DNA of 64,000 nt from Trueperella abortisuis. GTDB lineage: Bacteria > Actinomycetota > Actinomycetes > Actinomycetales > Actinomycetaceae. How positions within the stretch are numbered: position 1 is the stretch's first letter; every line of letters starts with the position of its first letter. Below are positions 37,068-45,778 of this stretch, piece after piece. Location: assembly GCF_030811095.1 (NCBI RefSeq), contig NZ_JAUSQL010000001.1, forward strand, positions 1,116,001 to 1,180,000. The letters are read 5' to 3'. The notes under the pieces were generated by a model. That model was not told the DNA's origin. It ran no database searches and saw only the letters and a program-made list of their open reading frames with translations. A program made the translations under genes and the position numbers.

Positions 37068-38909
37068 GTGTCTTCAAGCCACCTGGAGGACCCGACGCCA
37101 AAACCGTGGCGTCGCCTGACCGTCCTCTTCATCCTTATTGTCGCCCTACTAGGCTCCCTCATCGTTGGCAGCCTGCGCGGCGACAAGACCAGGTTCACCC
37201 CCGATCTTGCACTCGATCTTGAGGGCGGAACCCAGATCATTTTGACCCCGGTGACCACCGACGGCTCGGAGGTGACCTCCTCCGATATTCGCGAGGCGAT
37301 CAACGTGATCCGCCAGCGCGTGGACGCTACCGGCGTGTCCGAGGCGGAGATCACCGCCCAGGGCGGATCGAACATTATCGTGGCCCTGCCGGGAACGCCG
37401 TCGCAGGAGACGCTCGATCTTGTGCGCACGTCGGCCGTCTTGCGCATGCGCCCTGTGCTGTCGATCCTCGACCCGTCGCCGCTGAATGCCCAGGCCGTGG
37501 TTTCGGCGCTCGGGGACAAGGCCGGCGATCTCGACCCTGCCACGATGGACGACGCCGCGCTGGACGAAGCGATCCGGAAGCTCGCCGATGCCGATGGCAA
37601 CGGCGAGCTGTCCAGTGAACCAGCCCAGACGCCGGAGAACCCCTCGGACACGAACTGGATCACCGAGGAGACCATGTACGAGGCCTACACCCTCGACTGC
37701 AAGGTTCCTGACTCGCGCCCGGCAGAAAAGACTGATAGCCCGGAGACCGCGATCGTCGCCTGTGACCCGGACACGATGACGAAGTACATCCTTGGCCCCT
37801 CGGAGCTGGACGGCACTCAGCTCGATTCGGCCTCATCTTCTCCGGCCACGAACCAGCAGGGCCAGCCCACAGGTGGCTGGGCCGTCAACATGTCCTTCGA
37901 CTCTGAGGGTGGCAAGATCTTCGGTGATGTCACCACCCGCCTATCCACGCTGAAGGAGCCGCGTAACTCTTTCGCCTCCGTCCTCGACGGGCGCGTCATT
38001 TCCTCGGCCCGCGTGTCCTATCCGATCACGGGCGGCCAGGCGCAGATCACTGGCAAGTTCACGGCGGACGAGGCCTCGGCGCTGGCCAACCAGCTCAAGT
38101 TTGGCTCCCTGCCGCTGCAGTTTAACGTCCAATCCGAGGAGCAGATCTCCGCAACTCTCGGATCGGAGCAGCTCAATTCGGGCCTCATCGCCGGCCTGGT
38201 CGGCCTGATCCTGATCATCATCTACATGATCTGGCAGTACCACGCCCTCGGCGTCGTGGCGATCGGCTCGATCCTCATGTCGACGGGCCTGTCCTACCTC
38301 ATCATTAGCCTCCTCTCCTGGACGATGGGCTACCGCCTGTCGATGGCGGGTGTGCTCGGTATCATCATCTCGATCGGTGTGACGGCGGATTCGTTTATCG
38401 TCTACTTCGAGCGTATACGTGACGAGATCCGCGACGGCCGCTCGGTGCGCAGTGCGGTTCAGCACGGCTGGAACCGCGCTCAGCGGACGATCATCATCTC
38501 CGACATCGTCAACCTCACCGCCTCAGTGGTGCTCTACCTCCTGACGGTCGGCTCGGTGCGCGGCTTCGCCTTCACGCTCGGCGTGACCACGGTGCTCGAT
38601 CTCGTGGTCGTCATGATGTTCACCTACCCGCTCATGACCCTCATCGCGCGCACGAAGTTCTTCGGAGAGGGCAAGCGGGGCTCGGGTATGGACACAGAGA
38701 AGCTCGAGTCCACCCCGCGCTACCGCGGGCGCTCGATCCCGGTGCGCAAGGAGCGTAGCAAGCCGAAGAGTGCGCTGGTGGCTGCGGACGGCGCCGTCAT
38801 CCACGACTACGAGATGCCCGACGCCCGCTTTACCGACGGCGAGTCGCTTGCCAAGCAGCGCGCCCGCCAGAGGCGAGAAGAGCGCCAGAAGAAGGAAGGA
38901 GACCAGTAA
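37068..38909 (+). CDS. secD: Protein translocase subunit SecD
   Basis: A 613-residue RND-type membrane protein that uses the proton gradient to help export. The first TM helix (TVLFILIVALLGSLIVGSL) is followed by FTPDLALDLEGGTQIIL, a large external domain, and five C-terminal TM helices that contain GILGVTADSFIVYFERI-type sequence (here ISIGVTADSFIVYFERIRDE). An extra Asp/Glu/Pro-rich insert covers residues about 150-250, common in actinobacterial SecD. The C-terminal tail is highly basic. GTG start with AAAGG upstream; its stop overlaps the secF start (TAATG). Confidence 0.97.
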   Translation: MSSSHLEDPTPKPWRRLTVLFILIVALLGSLIVGSLRGDKTRFTPDLALDLEGGTQIILTPVTTDGSEVTSSDIREAINVIRQRVDATGVSEAEITAQGGSNIIVALPGTPSQETLDLVRTSAVLRMRPVLSILDPSPLNAQAVVSALGDKAGDLDPATMDDAALDEAIRKLADADGNGELSSEPAQTPENPSDTNWITEETMYEAYTLDCKVPDSRPAEKTDSPETAIVACDPDTMTKYILGPSELDGTQLDSASSSPATNQQGQPTGGWAVNMSFDSEGGKIFGDVTTRLSTLKEPRNSFASVLDGRVISSARVSYPITGGQAQITGKFTADEASALANQLKFGSLPLQFNVQSEEQISATLGSEQLNSGLIAGLVGLILIIIYMIWQYHALGVVAIGSILMSTGLSYLIISLLSWTMGYRLSMAGVLGIIISIGVTADSFIVYFERIRDEIRDGRSVRSAVQHGWNRAQRTIIISDIVNLTASVVLYLLTVGSVRGFAFTLGVTTVLDLVVVMMFTYPLMTLIARTKFFGEGKRGSGMDTEKLESTPRYRGRSIPVRKERSKPKSALVAADGAVIHDYEMPDARFTDGESLAKQRARQRREERQKKEGDQ

Positions 38910-40006
38910 TGTCGATGTACTCCTTTGGTAACGGCCTGTACACGGGCAAGCGTTCCTACAACATCGTGGGCCGGCGCAAGCTGTGGTTCACCATCGCGAT
39001 CACGGCCGTACTCATTTCGCTGGCTTCCTTCGCGATCCGTTCCCCGAACCTCGCCATCGAGTTCCGCGGTGGTTCGCAGTTCACCGTCTCCGGGACGGCC
39101 ACCCTCGAGCACAAGCCGGCCTACGACGTCGTCGCCAAGGCCACCACCTCCGTGCCGCGCGTGTCCGACGTCGGCCAGGAGGCTATCCGCGTTCAGACCG
39201 AATCGCTGGACGACACCAAGACCCAGGAGGTCCGGCGCGGCCTCGCCGAGGCCTACGACGTGCCCGAGGCGGACGTGACCTCCACGTACATTGGCCCCTC
39301 GTGGGGCCAGGACATCCTCTCGCAGGCGATCCGAGCCATGATCATCTTCATGGCGCTGATCTCGGTGGTCCTCATCATCTACTTCAAGTCATGGACGATC
39401 GCGGTGGGTGCTATCGGCGCCCTCCTGCACGATTTCGTGGTCACGCTCGGTATCTACTGGATTCTGGGCTTCGAGATCGCGCCCGCGACCATCATCGGAC
39501 TGTTGACCATCATGGGTTACTCCCTATACGACACCGTGGTTGTCTTCGACAAGGTTCGCGAGAATACCGCCGATCTCGAACATCAGTCCCAGATGACGTA
39601 CGCGGAGGAGGCCAACCTGGCCATCAACCAGACCCTCATCCGCTCGCTCAACACCTCGGTCACCGGGTGGCTACCCGTGCTGTCGGTTCTGCTTATCGGC
39701 GTGTGGTGGCTCGGCGCTGAGACGTTGCGTGACCTGGCGTTGGTCATGCTCGTGGGCATGGTGCTCTCGGCGGCGTCCTCGGTGTTCGTGGCCGCTCCGC
39801 TCGCCGTGTGGCTGGCCGAACGCGACTCGAAGATCAAGGCGCACACCGCCCGCGTCCTCGCGCGCCGCGAGGAGCTCAGTGGCGAACCATCTGACGACAC
39901 CAATGACCTCAATGAAAGTTCGGTCGCCGTGGCAACCGAACGGCTGGCTGGTGGCCACCGCGGCCAGCGCGCCCAGCCCAAGCGAAAGAAAAGGAATAAG
40001 CGATGA
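38909..40006 (+). CDS. secF: Protein translocase subunit SecF
   Basis: A 365-residue partner of SecD with six TM helices. NLAIEFRGGSQF follows the first helix, and GYSLYDTVVVFDKVREN is the conserved TM4-5 segment with the functional Asp. The C-terminal tail is long, hydrophilic and strongly basic at the end (RAQPKRKKRNKR). It overlaps secD by one base and apt by four. Confidence 0.97.
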   Translation: MSMYSFGNGLYTGKRSYNIVGRRKLWFTIAITAVLISLASFAIRSPNLAIEFRGGSQFTVSGTATLEHKPAYDVVAKATTSVPRVSDVGQEAIRVQTESLDDTKTQEVRRGLAEAYDVPEADVTSTYIGPSWGQDILSQAIRAMIIFMALISVVLIIYFKSWTIAVGAIGALLHDFVVTLGIYWILGFEIAPATIIGLLTIMGYSLYDTVVVFDKVRENTADLEHQSQMTYAEEANLAINQTLIRSLNTSVTGWLPVLSVLLIGVWWLGAETLRDLALVMLVGMVLSAASSVFVAAPLAVWLAERDSKIKAHTARVLARREELSGEPSDDTNDLNESSVAVATERLAGGHRGQRAQPKRKKRNKR

Positions 40007-40557
40007 GCAACGAGGCTATCTTTCCTCAAGACTCTGTCGAACTCGTCAAGTCCCACGTGCGCGAGGTGGAGGATTTCCCGGCGCGTGGTGTGCTCTTCCG
40101 GGACATCACGCCATTGATCGCCGACGGCGAGGCCTTCGCCTCCCTGATCACGATCTTGGCGGACCGCTACCGCGGCAAGTGCGACGCCGTGGCCGGCCTC
40201 GAGTCGCGCGGCTTCATCCTAGGTGCCCCGCTCGCCCATGAGCTCGGCATCGGCATGCTGACGGTCCGTAAGGCCGGCCGGCTGCCCGGTCCCGTCGTCG
40301 GGGTCAACTACGACCTCGAGTATGGCTCGGCCCGCATGGAGCTGCAGCCTTTCACCGTCAAAGACGGCATGCGTGTGCTCGTGATCGACGACGTCCTTGC
40401 CACCGGCGGCACGGCGGGTGCGGCCTTCCACCTCATCGAGAAGGCGGGCGGCAAGCCTGCGGGCCTGTGCGTCCTGCTCGAGCTGGCCGACCTCGGCGGG
40501 CGCGAGTACCTGGCCGAGCGCTACGACTACCCGGTGGAATCGGTCATCCGTTACTAG
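40003..40557 (+). CDS. apt: Adenine phosphoribosyltransferase
   Basis: A 184-residue purine salvage enzyme that makes AMP from adenine and PRPP. ARGVLFRDITPL and the PRPP-binding motif VLVIDDVLATGGTAGA (about residues 124-139) are diagnostic. ATGA overlap with secF. It precedes the rel gene, an association that many Actinobacteria share and that links purine salvage with (p)ppGpp metabolism. Confidence 0.97.
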   Translation: MSNEAIFPQDSVELVKSHVREVEDFPARGVLFRDITPLIADGEAFASLITILADRYRGKCDAVAGLESRGFILGAPLAHELGIGMLTVRKAGRLPGPVVGVNYDLEYGSARMELQPFTVKDGMRVLVIDDVLATGGTAGAAFHLIEKAGGKPAGLCVLLELADLGGREYLAERYDYPVESVIRY

Positions 40558-40564
40558 CACTGTT

Positions 40565-40622
40565 CGTCCATGTGGGGCTTCGTCATTGCCCGTGACAGTG
40601 GCGTATAATCCCCACATGGACG
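40565..40622. repeat. 13-bp perfect inverted repeat bracketing the rel promoter and start codon
   Basis: CGTCCATGTGGGG (40565-40577) and CCCCACATGGACG (40610-40622) are exact reverse complements, 32 bp apart. The predicted -10 TATAAT lies between the arms, and the distal arm contains the rel ATG. The proximal arm starts eight bases after the apt stop. Confidence 0.85.
40604..40609 (+). promoter_or_regulatory. -10 hexamer for leaderless rel
   Basis: Perfect TATAAT ending exactly six bases before the ATG at 40616. TCGTCA at 40580-40585 could serve as -35 with an 18-bp spacer. No ribosome-binding site precedes the ATG. Confidence 0.65.
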
Positions 40623-42913
40623 CAACGGTCAACGAAGAGGAACCGCGGGTACGCTCGCGGCTTTCATGGCTCGGGCGTAAGAGTGATACTCCCGCCTTGC
40701 TTGAGCCTCTCATGCGCGCCATCGGCAATCGCAAGCTCGATAAGGCGCGCATTATTCGCGCCTTTGAAACCGCTGAGCGCGCTCACGATGGCCAGATGCG
40801 AAAGTCGGGAGAGCCCTACATCACCCACCCGGTGGCGGTTGCCACGATCCTGGCAGAGCTGGGGATGGATGAAGACACGCTCGTCGCGGCGCTGCTGCAC
40901 GACACGGTGGAGGATACGAGCTACTCGCTCAAGCAGCTCACGCGGGACTTCGGCTCCACGGTGGCTCTGCTGGTTGACGGCGTCACGAAGCTCGACAAGG
41001 TCGAATACGGCGAGGCCGCCCAGGCCGAGACGGTACGGAAAATGGTCATCGCCATGGCGAAGGACATCCGGGTGCTCCTTATCAAGCTCGGAGATCGGCT
41101 TCATAACGCCCGTACCTGGAAGTACGTCAACCCGGCGTCGGCTCAGAAGAAGGCGCGCGAGACGCTGGAGATCTACGCGCCGCTCGCCCATCGCCTCGGC
41201 ATGAACTCGATCAAGTGGGAGCTGGAGGATCGGTCGTTTAAGGAGCTCTACCCGGCGGTCTACGCCGAGATTGAGCGCATGGTTCAGGATCGCGCCCCGG
41301 AGCGCGAGCGCTACATCTCGCAAATGAAGGCCGAGCTGGAGCGGGAGCTGGGTAAGGCGAAGCTGCGCTGTACCATCTCGGGTCGCCCCAAGCACTACTA
41401 CTCGATCTACCAGAAGATGATCCTGCGCGGACGCGACTTTGAGGACATCTACGATCTGATCGGGGTGCGCGTGCTCGTGGAGGAGATCCAGGACTGCTAC
41501 ACCGCTCTGGGCATTGCTAACTCGCTCTACGTCCCCGTCCAGGGGCGCATCAAGGACTACATTGCCTCCCCGAAGTTCAATCTCTACCAGTCGATTCACA
41601 CCACGGTTATCGGTCCGGGCGGTAAAACGGTGGAGATCCAAATCCGCACGTATGAGATGCACAAGCGTGCCGAATTCGGCGTGGCCGCGCACTGGCGCTA
41701 CAAGGAGAATCCGAACGCCTCGAAGGCCGACACGAGCGGGCAGGCGGATACCCAGCTCGAGTGGTTGCGTCAGCTCGTGGACTGGCAGCGCGAGACCGCG
41801 GACCCGAAGGAGTTCCTTGACTCTCTGCGCTACGAGATGTCGGGCAGCCAGGTCTATGTCTTTACCCCCATGGGTGAGGTCATGGAGTTGCCGACGGGAT
41901 CGACCCCGGTGGATTTCGCCTACGCCGTCCACACCGAGGTAGGTCACCGCACGGTGGGTGCGAAGGTTAACGACAAGCTCGTCACGCTCGACCACCGGCT
42001 CGAATCGGGAGACACGGTCGAGATCATCACCTCCCGCTCCGAGGATTATGGGCCCTCGCAGGACTGGCAGGAGTTCGTGGCCACCCCGCGGGCACGCTCG
42101 AAGATCAAGTCGTGGTTTACCAAGTCGCGCCGCGAGGAGGCCATTGAGCAAGGCAAGGACAAGCTGGCTCGTGCCATCCGCCGCAAGAACGAGCCCGTTC
42201 AGCGCCTCATGTCACACGAGACCCTCAAGGCCGTGGCGCAGGATCTGTCCAAGTCGGACGTCACGGATCTGTATGCCAGCATCGGGGAGGGGACGATCTC
42301 GCCGGAAACCGTGGTGCGTCGCCTCATCTCCTCGCAGGGCGGAACCGCGGGCGTAGAGGAGACGATGGCGGAGGCCGTCACCCCCACCCGGATCCAGCAC
42401 CAGCAGATCGGATCGGCGTCGTCGGCCGTCATCGTCTCCGACATCGAGAACACGGACGTGTTGGTCAAGCTCGCCAAGTGTTGCACGCCGGTGCCGCCGG
42501 ACGAGATCGTCGGCTTTATCACCCGCGGTAGCGGCATCTCGGTTCACCGCAAGGATTGCACGAACATGCGCTCTCTGAAACGTGAGCCGGAGCGCTTCAT
42601 CGATATCGCGTGGGCCGACGACGCGGATTCCAACGTCTTCCTCGTCCAGGTTCAGATTGAGGCGCTCGACCGCAAGGGTCTGCTGGCGGACGTCACGCGG
42701 GTACTGTCCGAGCACGACGTCAACATGCTCACCGGCTCGATGAACACCTCGAACGAGCGCGTGGCGCGGTTGAACTTCACCTTCGAGATGGCCGACCCGC
42801 GTCACCTGCGCCAGGTCCTGCACGAGCTTCGCAAGATTGAGGGCGTCCACGACGCCTACCGGCTTACAGGCTCAGCGAAGCAGGCTGTCCGAGATCACGA
42901 GGCAGCTGGGTAA
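40616..42913 (+). CDS. relA: Bifunctional (p)ppGpp synthetase/hydrolase (RelA/SpoT family)
   Basis: A 765-residue stringent-response enzyme. The hydrolase domain has an intact HD motif in AALLHDTVEDT (about residue 100). The synthetase domain shows RPKHYYSIYQKM and GRDFEDIYDLIGVRV, the TGS domain starts VFTPMGEVMELPTGSTPVDF, and the zinc-finger and ACT domains end the protein (KCCTPVPPDEI, then VQIEALDRKGLLADVTRVL). All parts of the long Rel type are present. The first in-frame ATG consistent with the family is at 40616; the frame continues upstream through apt but that is shadow sequence. The 3' end overlaps a convergent gene by 50 bases. Confidence 0.97.
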   Translation: MDATVNEEEPRVRSRLSWLGRKSDTPALLEPLMRAIGNRKLDKARIIRAFETAERAHDGQMRKSGEPYITHPVAVATILAELGMDEDTLVAALLHDTVEDTSYSLKQLTRDFGSTVALLVDGVTKLDKVEYGEAAQAETVRKMVIAMAKDIRVLLIKLGDRLHNARTWKYVNPASAQKKARETLEIYAPLAHRLGMNSIKWELEDRSFKELYPAVYAEIERMVQDRAPERERYISQMKAELERELGKAKLRCTISGRPKHYYSIYQKMILRGRDFEDIYDLIGVRVLVEEIQDCYTALGIANSLYVPVQGRIKDYIASPKFNLYQSIHTTVIGPGGKTVEIQIRTYEMHKRAEFGVAAHWRYKENPNASKADTSGQADTQLEWLRQLVDWQRETADPKEFLDSLRYEMSGSQVYVFTPMGEVMELPTGSTPVDFAYAVHTEVGHRTVGAKVNDKLVTLDHRLESGDTVEIITSRSEDYGPSQDWQEFVATPRARSKIKSWFTKSRREEAIEQGKDKLARAIRRKNEPVQRLMSHETLKAVAQDLSKSDVTDLYASIGEGTISPETVVRRLISSQGGTAGVEETMAEAVTPTRIQHQQIGSASSAVIVSDIENTDVLVKLAKCCTPVPPDEIVGFITRGSGISVHRKDCTNMRSLKREPERFIDIAWADDADSNVFLVQVQIEALDRKGLLADVTRVLSEHDVNMLTGSMNTSNERVARLNFTFEMADPRHLRQVLHELRKIEGVHDAYRLTGSAKQAVRDHEAAG

Positions 42914-43376
42914 GGATCTCGCGTACGCGGGCAATCCCGTGGAGTTGGAGCTGGTAGGCGCGCCGTTCGATCGCCTGAACGCACGTGCCAGCGCGCACCA
43001 GGAGGCACAGGAGCTCCACGCCCGCGTCCTCGTGGGAGATCATGAGGTCGATCGCCGTGCGTTCCAGGGTGGTCACGAGCTGGCCGCCGACGTCGGCGAG
43101 GTCGGTGCCCGGGATGGCGGCTGGCGCAACGGCGTCCACCCGGGTCTGTAGTTGGGGCGTGTGCCAGCCGGTGTGAACGAAGAGCGCCGACTCGCGGACA
43201 AATACTTTGCCCGGCTTACGCATGGCTAGCAGACGGGCCCGGGAGGTGGCTGTCTTGCACAGGTCGACCCCGACGTATCCGATCTCGCCGATGTCGATCA
43301 TGAGGCCTGCGCCGGCCAGGGTTCGCGCCTCGTTGCGCTGGGCCAGCGTGGTGGGTTGGTAGATGTGGAGCGTCAT
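42864..43376 (-). CDS. Conserved hypothetical protein convergent with rel
   Basis: A 170-residue soluble protein of unknown function. It contains DIGEIGYVGVDLCKTATSRARLLAMRKPGKVFVRESALFVH in its first half (given here only as the region of residues 27-68), suggesting a compact alpha/beta domain, and a helical Leu/Arg-rich second half. A weak resemblance to winged-helix antitoxin-type proteins can be imagined but is not supportable. It overlaps the rel 3' end by 50 bases on the opposite strand. Its ATG has no obvious ribosome-binding site. A 16-bp hairpin separates it from the upstream DUF349 gene, so it probably has its own promoter. Confidence 0.65.
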   Translation of the reverse strand: MTLHIYQPTTLAQRNEARTLAGAGLMIDIGEIGYVGVDLCKTATSRARLLAMRKPGKVFVRESALFVHTGWHTPQLQTRVDAVAPAAIPGTDLADVGGQLVTTLERTAIDLMISHEDAGVELLCLLVRAGTCVQAIERRAYQLQLHGIARVREILTQLPRDLGQPASLSL

Positions 43377-43431
43377 GGGTCAAGTTCACCACGACGCCGA
43401 CCCGGCACATACGGGCTACCCACAGCTGTGG

Positions 43432-43466
43432 ACAAGAGCGCCGCTGGAGACCAGCGGCGCTCTTGT
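43432..43466 (-). terminator. Strong hairpin after the DUF349 gene
   Basis: ACAAGAGCGCCGCTGG (43432-43447) pairs perfectly with 43451-43466 over 16 bp with a 3-base AGA loop. It lies 15 bases past the DUF349 stop. No U-tract is present, but the stem is very stable. A 12-bp palindrome CCACAGCTGTGG touches it at 43420-43431. Confidence 0.8.
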
Positions 43467-43480
43467 GGAAAGTGTCGGCG

Positions 43481-44848
43481 TTAGTCGCCTTGGACGGCGC
43501 TCAGCCAGGCTTTGCGGGCGGCGAGGGCGTCCTCGTACTCCTTGAGCTTCTTTTCGTCGCCGGTTTGGCGGGCTTGAGCTATCTGAGTTTCGAGCTCGTC
43601 GATGAGATGCTGGAGCTGCTCGGCCATGCCAGCCGATCGCTCGTCCTTTTCCGGGTCAGAGTTCTTCCACTGCTCGGATTCGGCATCGCGGATCTGGGCC
43701 TCGATGTCGCGCATGCGCCCCTCGGTGCGCTGGATGTCGGCTCGCGGCACGCGGCCGATGGCGTCCCAGCGTTCGCCGATCGCGCGGATCTGGGCCTTGG
43801 CGTAGTCGATGTCGGTGACGGGCAGGAGCTTTTCCGCCTGAGCCAGCAACTCGAGCTTGAGGTCACGGTTGGCGGCGAATTCTTCGTCGATCTCGGCGTT
43901 GTAGGCGTTGCGGGCTTCATAGAAGCGATTCTGGGCGGCGCTGAAGCGCTCCCACAGCGCGTCGTCTTCGCGCTTGTTCATCCGCCCCGCGCGCTTCCAC
44001 TCGTTCATGAGGTCGCGGAACTGACCCGAGGTGGGCCCCCAGTCTGTTGAATCCGCGATGGCCTCGGCGCGGGCGATGAGGGCCTCCTTGCGAGCAACGA
44101 TCTCCTTGCGCTCCGCGTCGCGCTGCGAGAAGAACTGGCGACGGTGGCGGTCGAAGGTGGTGCGAGCAGAAGAGAAGCGCTTCCAGAGCGCCTCCTCCGT
44201 GGGGCGGTCGATGCGCGGGGAGTGGCGCTGGGCGTACTTCCACTGGTCGAGCAGGTTAGTCAGTTCGGCGCGAGAGTTCTTCCAGTGCGTGTTCGCCGGA
44301 TCCTGCGCTGCGACGGCCTCGGCGGCCTCGACGATCGCGGTGCGTTCGGCCACGGACGCCCGCTTTGCTTCCTCTCGTTCCGCCTTGACCTGGGCGCGCC
44401 GCTCGTCGGCGGCCCCCTGGAGGGCTTCCACGCGCCTGCGCAGCGCATCGATGTCGCCGACGACGGCGGGCTCGCGCAACTGCTCGGACAGGCCCTTGAG
44501 GGAGGCCGCGATCTCCTCGGGGGAGATGTTAGCCAGGCGAGCCTCGAGAAGGCTGACCTCGTTTTCAAGATCAAGGTAGCGCCGAACGTACAGGCCGAGG
44601 GCGTCCTTGTCGGATCCGCCGATGGTGTATTGACCGACGATGCGTTCGCCGTCGTTACCGGAGGAACGCAACCACACGTTGCCCTCGTCATCCACGCGCC
44701 CCCACTTGGCGGCCTCTGCGGCGGCGACGTCGTCTACCTCGGGAACCGGGGCTGCCACCTGCGGCTTGGGGCGAGGCGCCGGGATGGGCTTGTCCTCCGT
44801 TTGCGCCTCAGGAGTAGTGTTCGTGGTCTCGTTCGTGGAATCGGTCAT
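43481..44848 (-). CDS. DUF349 domain-containing protein
   Basis: A 455-residue, mostly helical, highly charged protein. After an acidic/Pro-rich N-terminal linker (about 45 residues) and a small beta segment (GRVDDEGNVWLRSSGNDGER), it holds three DUF349 repeats of about 75 residues, each with a W-x-G or W...F pattern (for example WGPTSGQFRDLMNEWKRAG, then DDALWERFSAA). The repeats should form three-helix units with coiled-coil character. Function is unknown; some family members are linked to RNA or stress processes. ATG 44848 follows GAGGAG. Confidence 0.9.
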   Translation of the reverse strand: MTDSTNETTNTTPEAQTEDKPIPAPRPKPQVAAPVPEVDDVAAAEAAKWGRVDDEGNVWLRSSGNDGERIVGQYTIGGSDKDALGLYVRRYLDLENEVSLLEARLANISPEEIAASLKGLSEQLREPAVVGDIDALRRRVEALQGAADERRAQVKAEREEAKRASVAERTAIVEAAEAVAAQDPANTHWKNSRAELTNLLDQWKYAQRHSPRIDRPTEEALWKRFSSARTTFDRHRRQFFSQRDAERKEIVARKEALIARAEAIADSTDWGPTSGQFRDLMNEWKRAGRMNKREDDALWERFSAAQNRFYEARNAYNAEIDEEFAANRDLKLELLAQAEKLLPVTDIDYAKAQIRAIGERWDAIGRVPRADIQRTEGRMRDIEAQIRDAESEQWKNSDPEKDERSAGMAEQLQHLIDELETQIAQARQTGDEKKLKEYEDALAARKAWLSAVQGD

Positions 44849-44977
44849 GAGATTCTCCTCAGTAGACGGGGTTGGCGACGCCACACCGTTCGCGTATATC
44901 GTGCAATAGTCTACGCGGTTTGGCCTGTATTTTTCGCATTCTCGCATTCCTGGATGTACTCAAGCCTGCCTTGCGGG

Positions 44978-44983
44978 TAGCGT
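44978..44983 (+). promoter_or_regulatory. -10 hexamer for leaderless MBL gene
   Basis: TAGCGT (TANNNT) followed by exactly six bases (TAAGAT) and the ATG at 44990. An in-frame TAA at 44984-44986 excludes an earlier start. Confidence 0.45.
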
Positions 44984-44989
44984 TAAGAT

Positions 44990-45709
44990 ATGTATTTCCT
45001 CCGAAACAGCGATACGTTCCTCCAGGCCAACACCTATATTCTTGCCGCGGATTCCACAGCGCTCGTGGTTGACCCCGGAGCCGGATCGCATGCCTGGGTT
45101 CCCGGTGCGCTCGACGCCCGCGGGCTGACCCTGGGCGCGGTGCTTCTCACCCATGGCCACCCGGATCACGTGTGGGACGTGGCCGCGATAGCGGGTTCGG
45201 CCCCGGTTTACATTCCCGGCCCTGACATGTACCGCATGGATGACCCGGCCGCCCACATGCCCGCCGATCCCTCCCGAGACCTCGCACTCTCGCGCATGGG
45301 TGCCCAGCCGTGGGCGAAGCCCGAGGGCCTGCGTGAGTTGCCGGCCGAGGCATTCTCCGCCCCCGTCGAGCTCGTCGCCGGTATCGCGATCCGTGCATTG
45401 CCCGCGCCAGGCCACACCGAGGGTTCGACCGTGTTCCTGCTCCAGGGCGACCCGACGCCAGATCGCGAAGGCGCCATGATGTCCACCGGACAGGTCGAGC
45501 CGATCATGCTCGCTGGCGACGTGTTGTTCAACGGCGGAGTGGGACGCACGGATCTGCCCGGTGGGGATGAACAGAAGATGGCCGCGAGCCTGCGCCTACT
45601 CGTCCAGGTGATCAAACCCGAGACGGCGGTCTTCCCCGGACACGGCCCGTCCACCACCATGTTCCGTGAGGTGCGCACCAACCCCTTCCTTCACGCCGCT
45701 ATGAGCTGA
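44990..45709 (+). CDS. MBL-fold metallohydrolase (glyoxalase II-like)
   Basis: A 239-residue zinc hydrolase. The HxHxDH motif is LLTHGHPDHVWD (His55, His57, Asp59, His60), with further metal ligands in PAPGHTEGST, AGDVLFNGGVGRTDLP and FPGHGPSTTM. This is the glyoxalase II-like pattern common upstream of hisS in Actinobacteria. The substrate, perhaps a thioester, is unknown. The ATG is the first possible start after an in-frame stop, and no ribosome-binding site is seen. Confidence 0.92.
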   Translation: MYFLRNSDTFLQANTYILAADSTALVVDPGAGSHAWVPGALDARGLTLGAVLLTHGHPDHVWDVAAIAGSAPVYIPGPDMYRMDDPAAHMPADPSRDLALSRMGAQPWAKPEGLRELPAEAFSAPVELVAGIAIRALPAPGHTEGSTVFLLQGDPTPDREGAMMSTGQVEPIMLAGDVLFNGGVGRTDLPGGDEQKMAASLRLLVQVIKPETAVFPGHGPSTTMFREVRTNPFLHAAMS

Positions 45710-45766
45710 TGGGAGCCCGTGAGGAATTGCGCCGTGGCAGATTCCTTGTTCGAGGTGGAAAGATGA

Positions 45767-45772
45767 AACAAT
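45767..45772 (+). promoter_or_regulatory. Possible -10 hexamer for leaderless hisS
   Basis: AACAAT (four of six) ends six bases before the hisS ATG, and no ribosome-binding site is next to the start codon. Weaker than the other cases. Confidence 0.3.
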
Positions 45773-45778
45773 AGGCCC

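Noticed and set aside
43427..43435. Perfect DnaA-box match (TTGTCCACA on the minus strand)
   Set aside because: One 9-base match is expected about once in two windows of this size by chance, and no cluster, AT-rich region or dnaA/dnaN genes are present.
45763..45774. Three-codon open frame ATG AAA CAA TAG upstream of hisS
   Set aside because: Too short to support, with no attenuator structure around it and no histidine codons.
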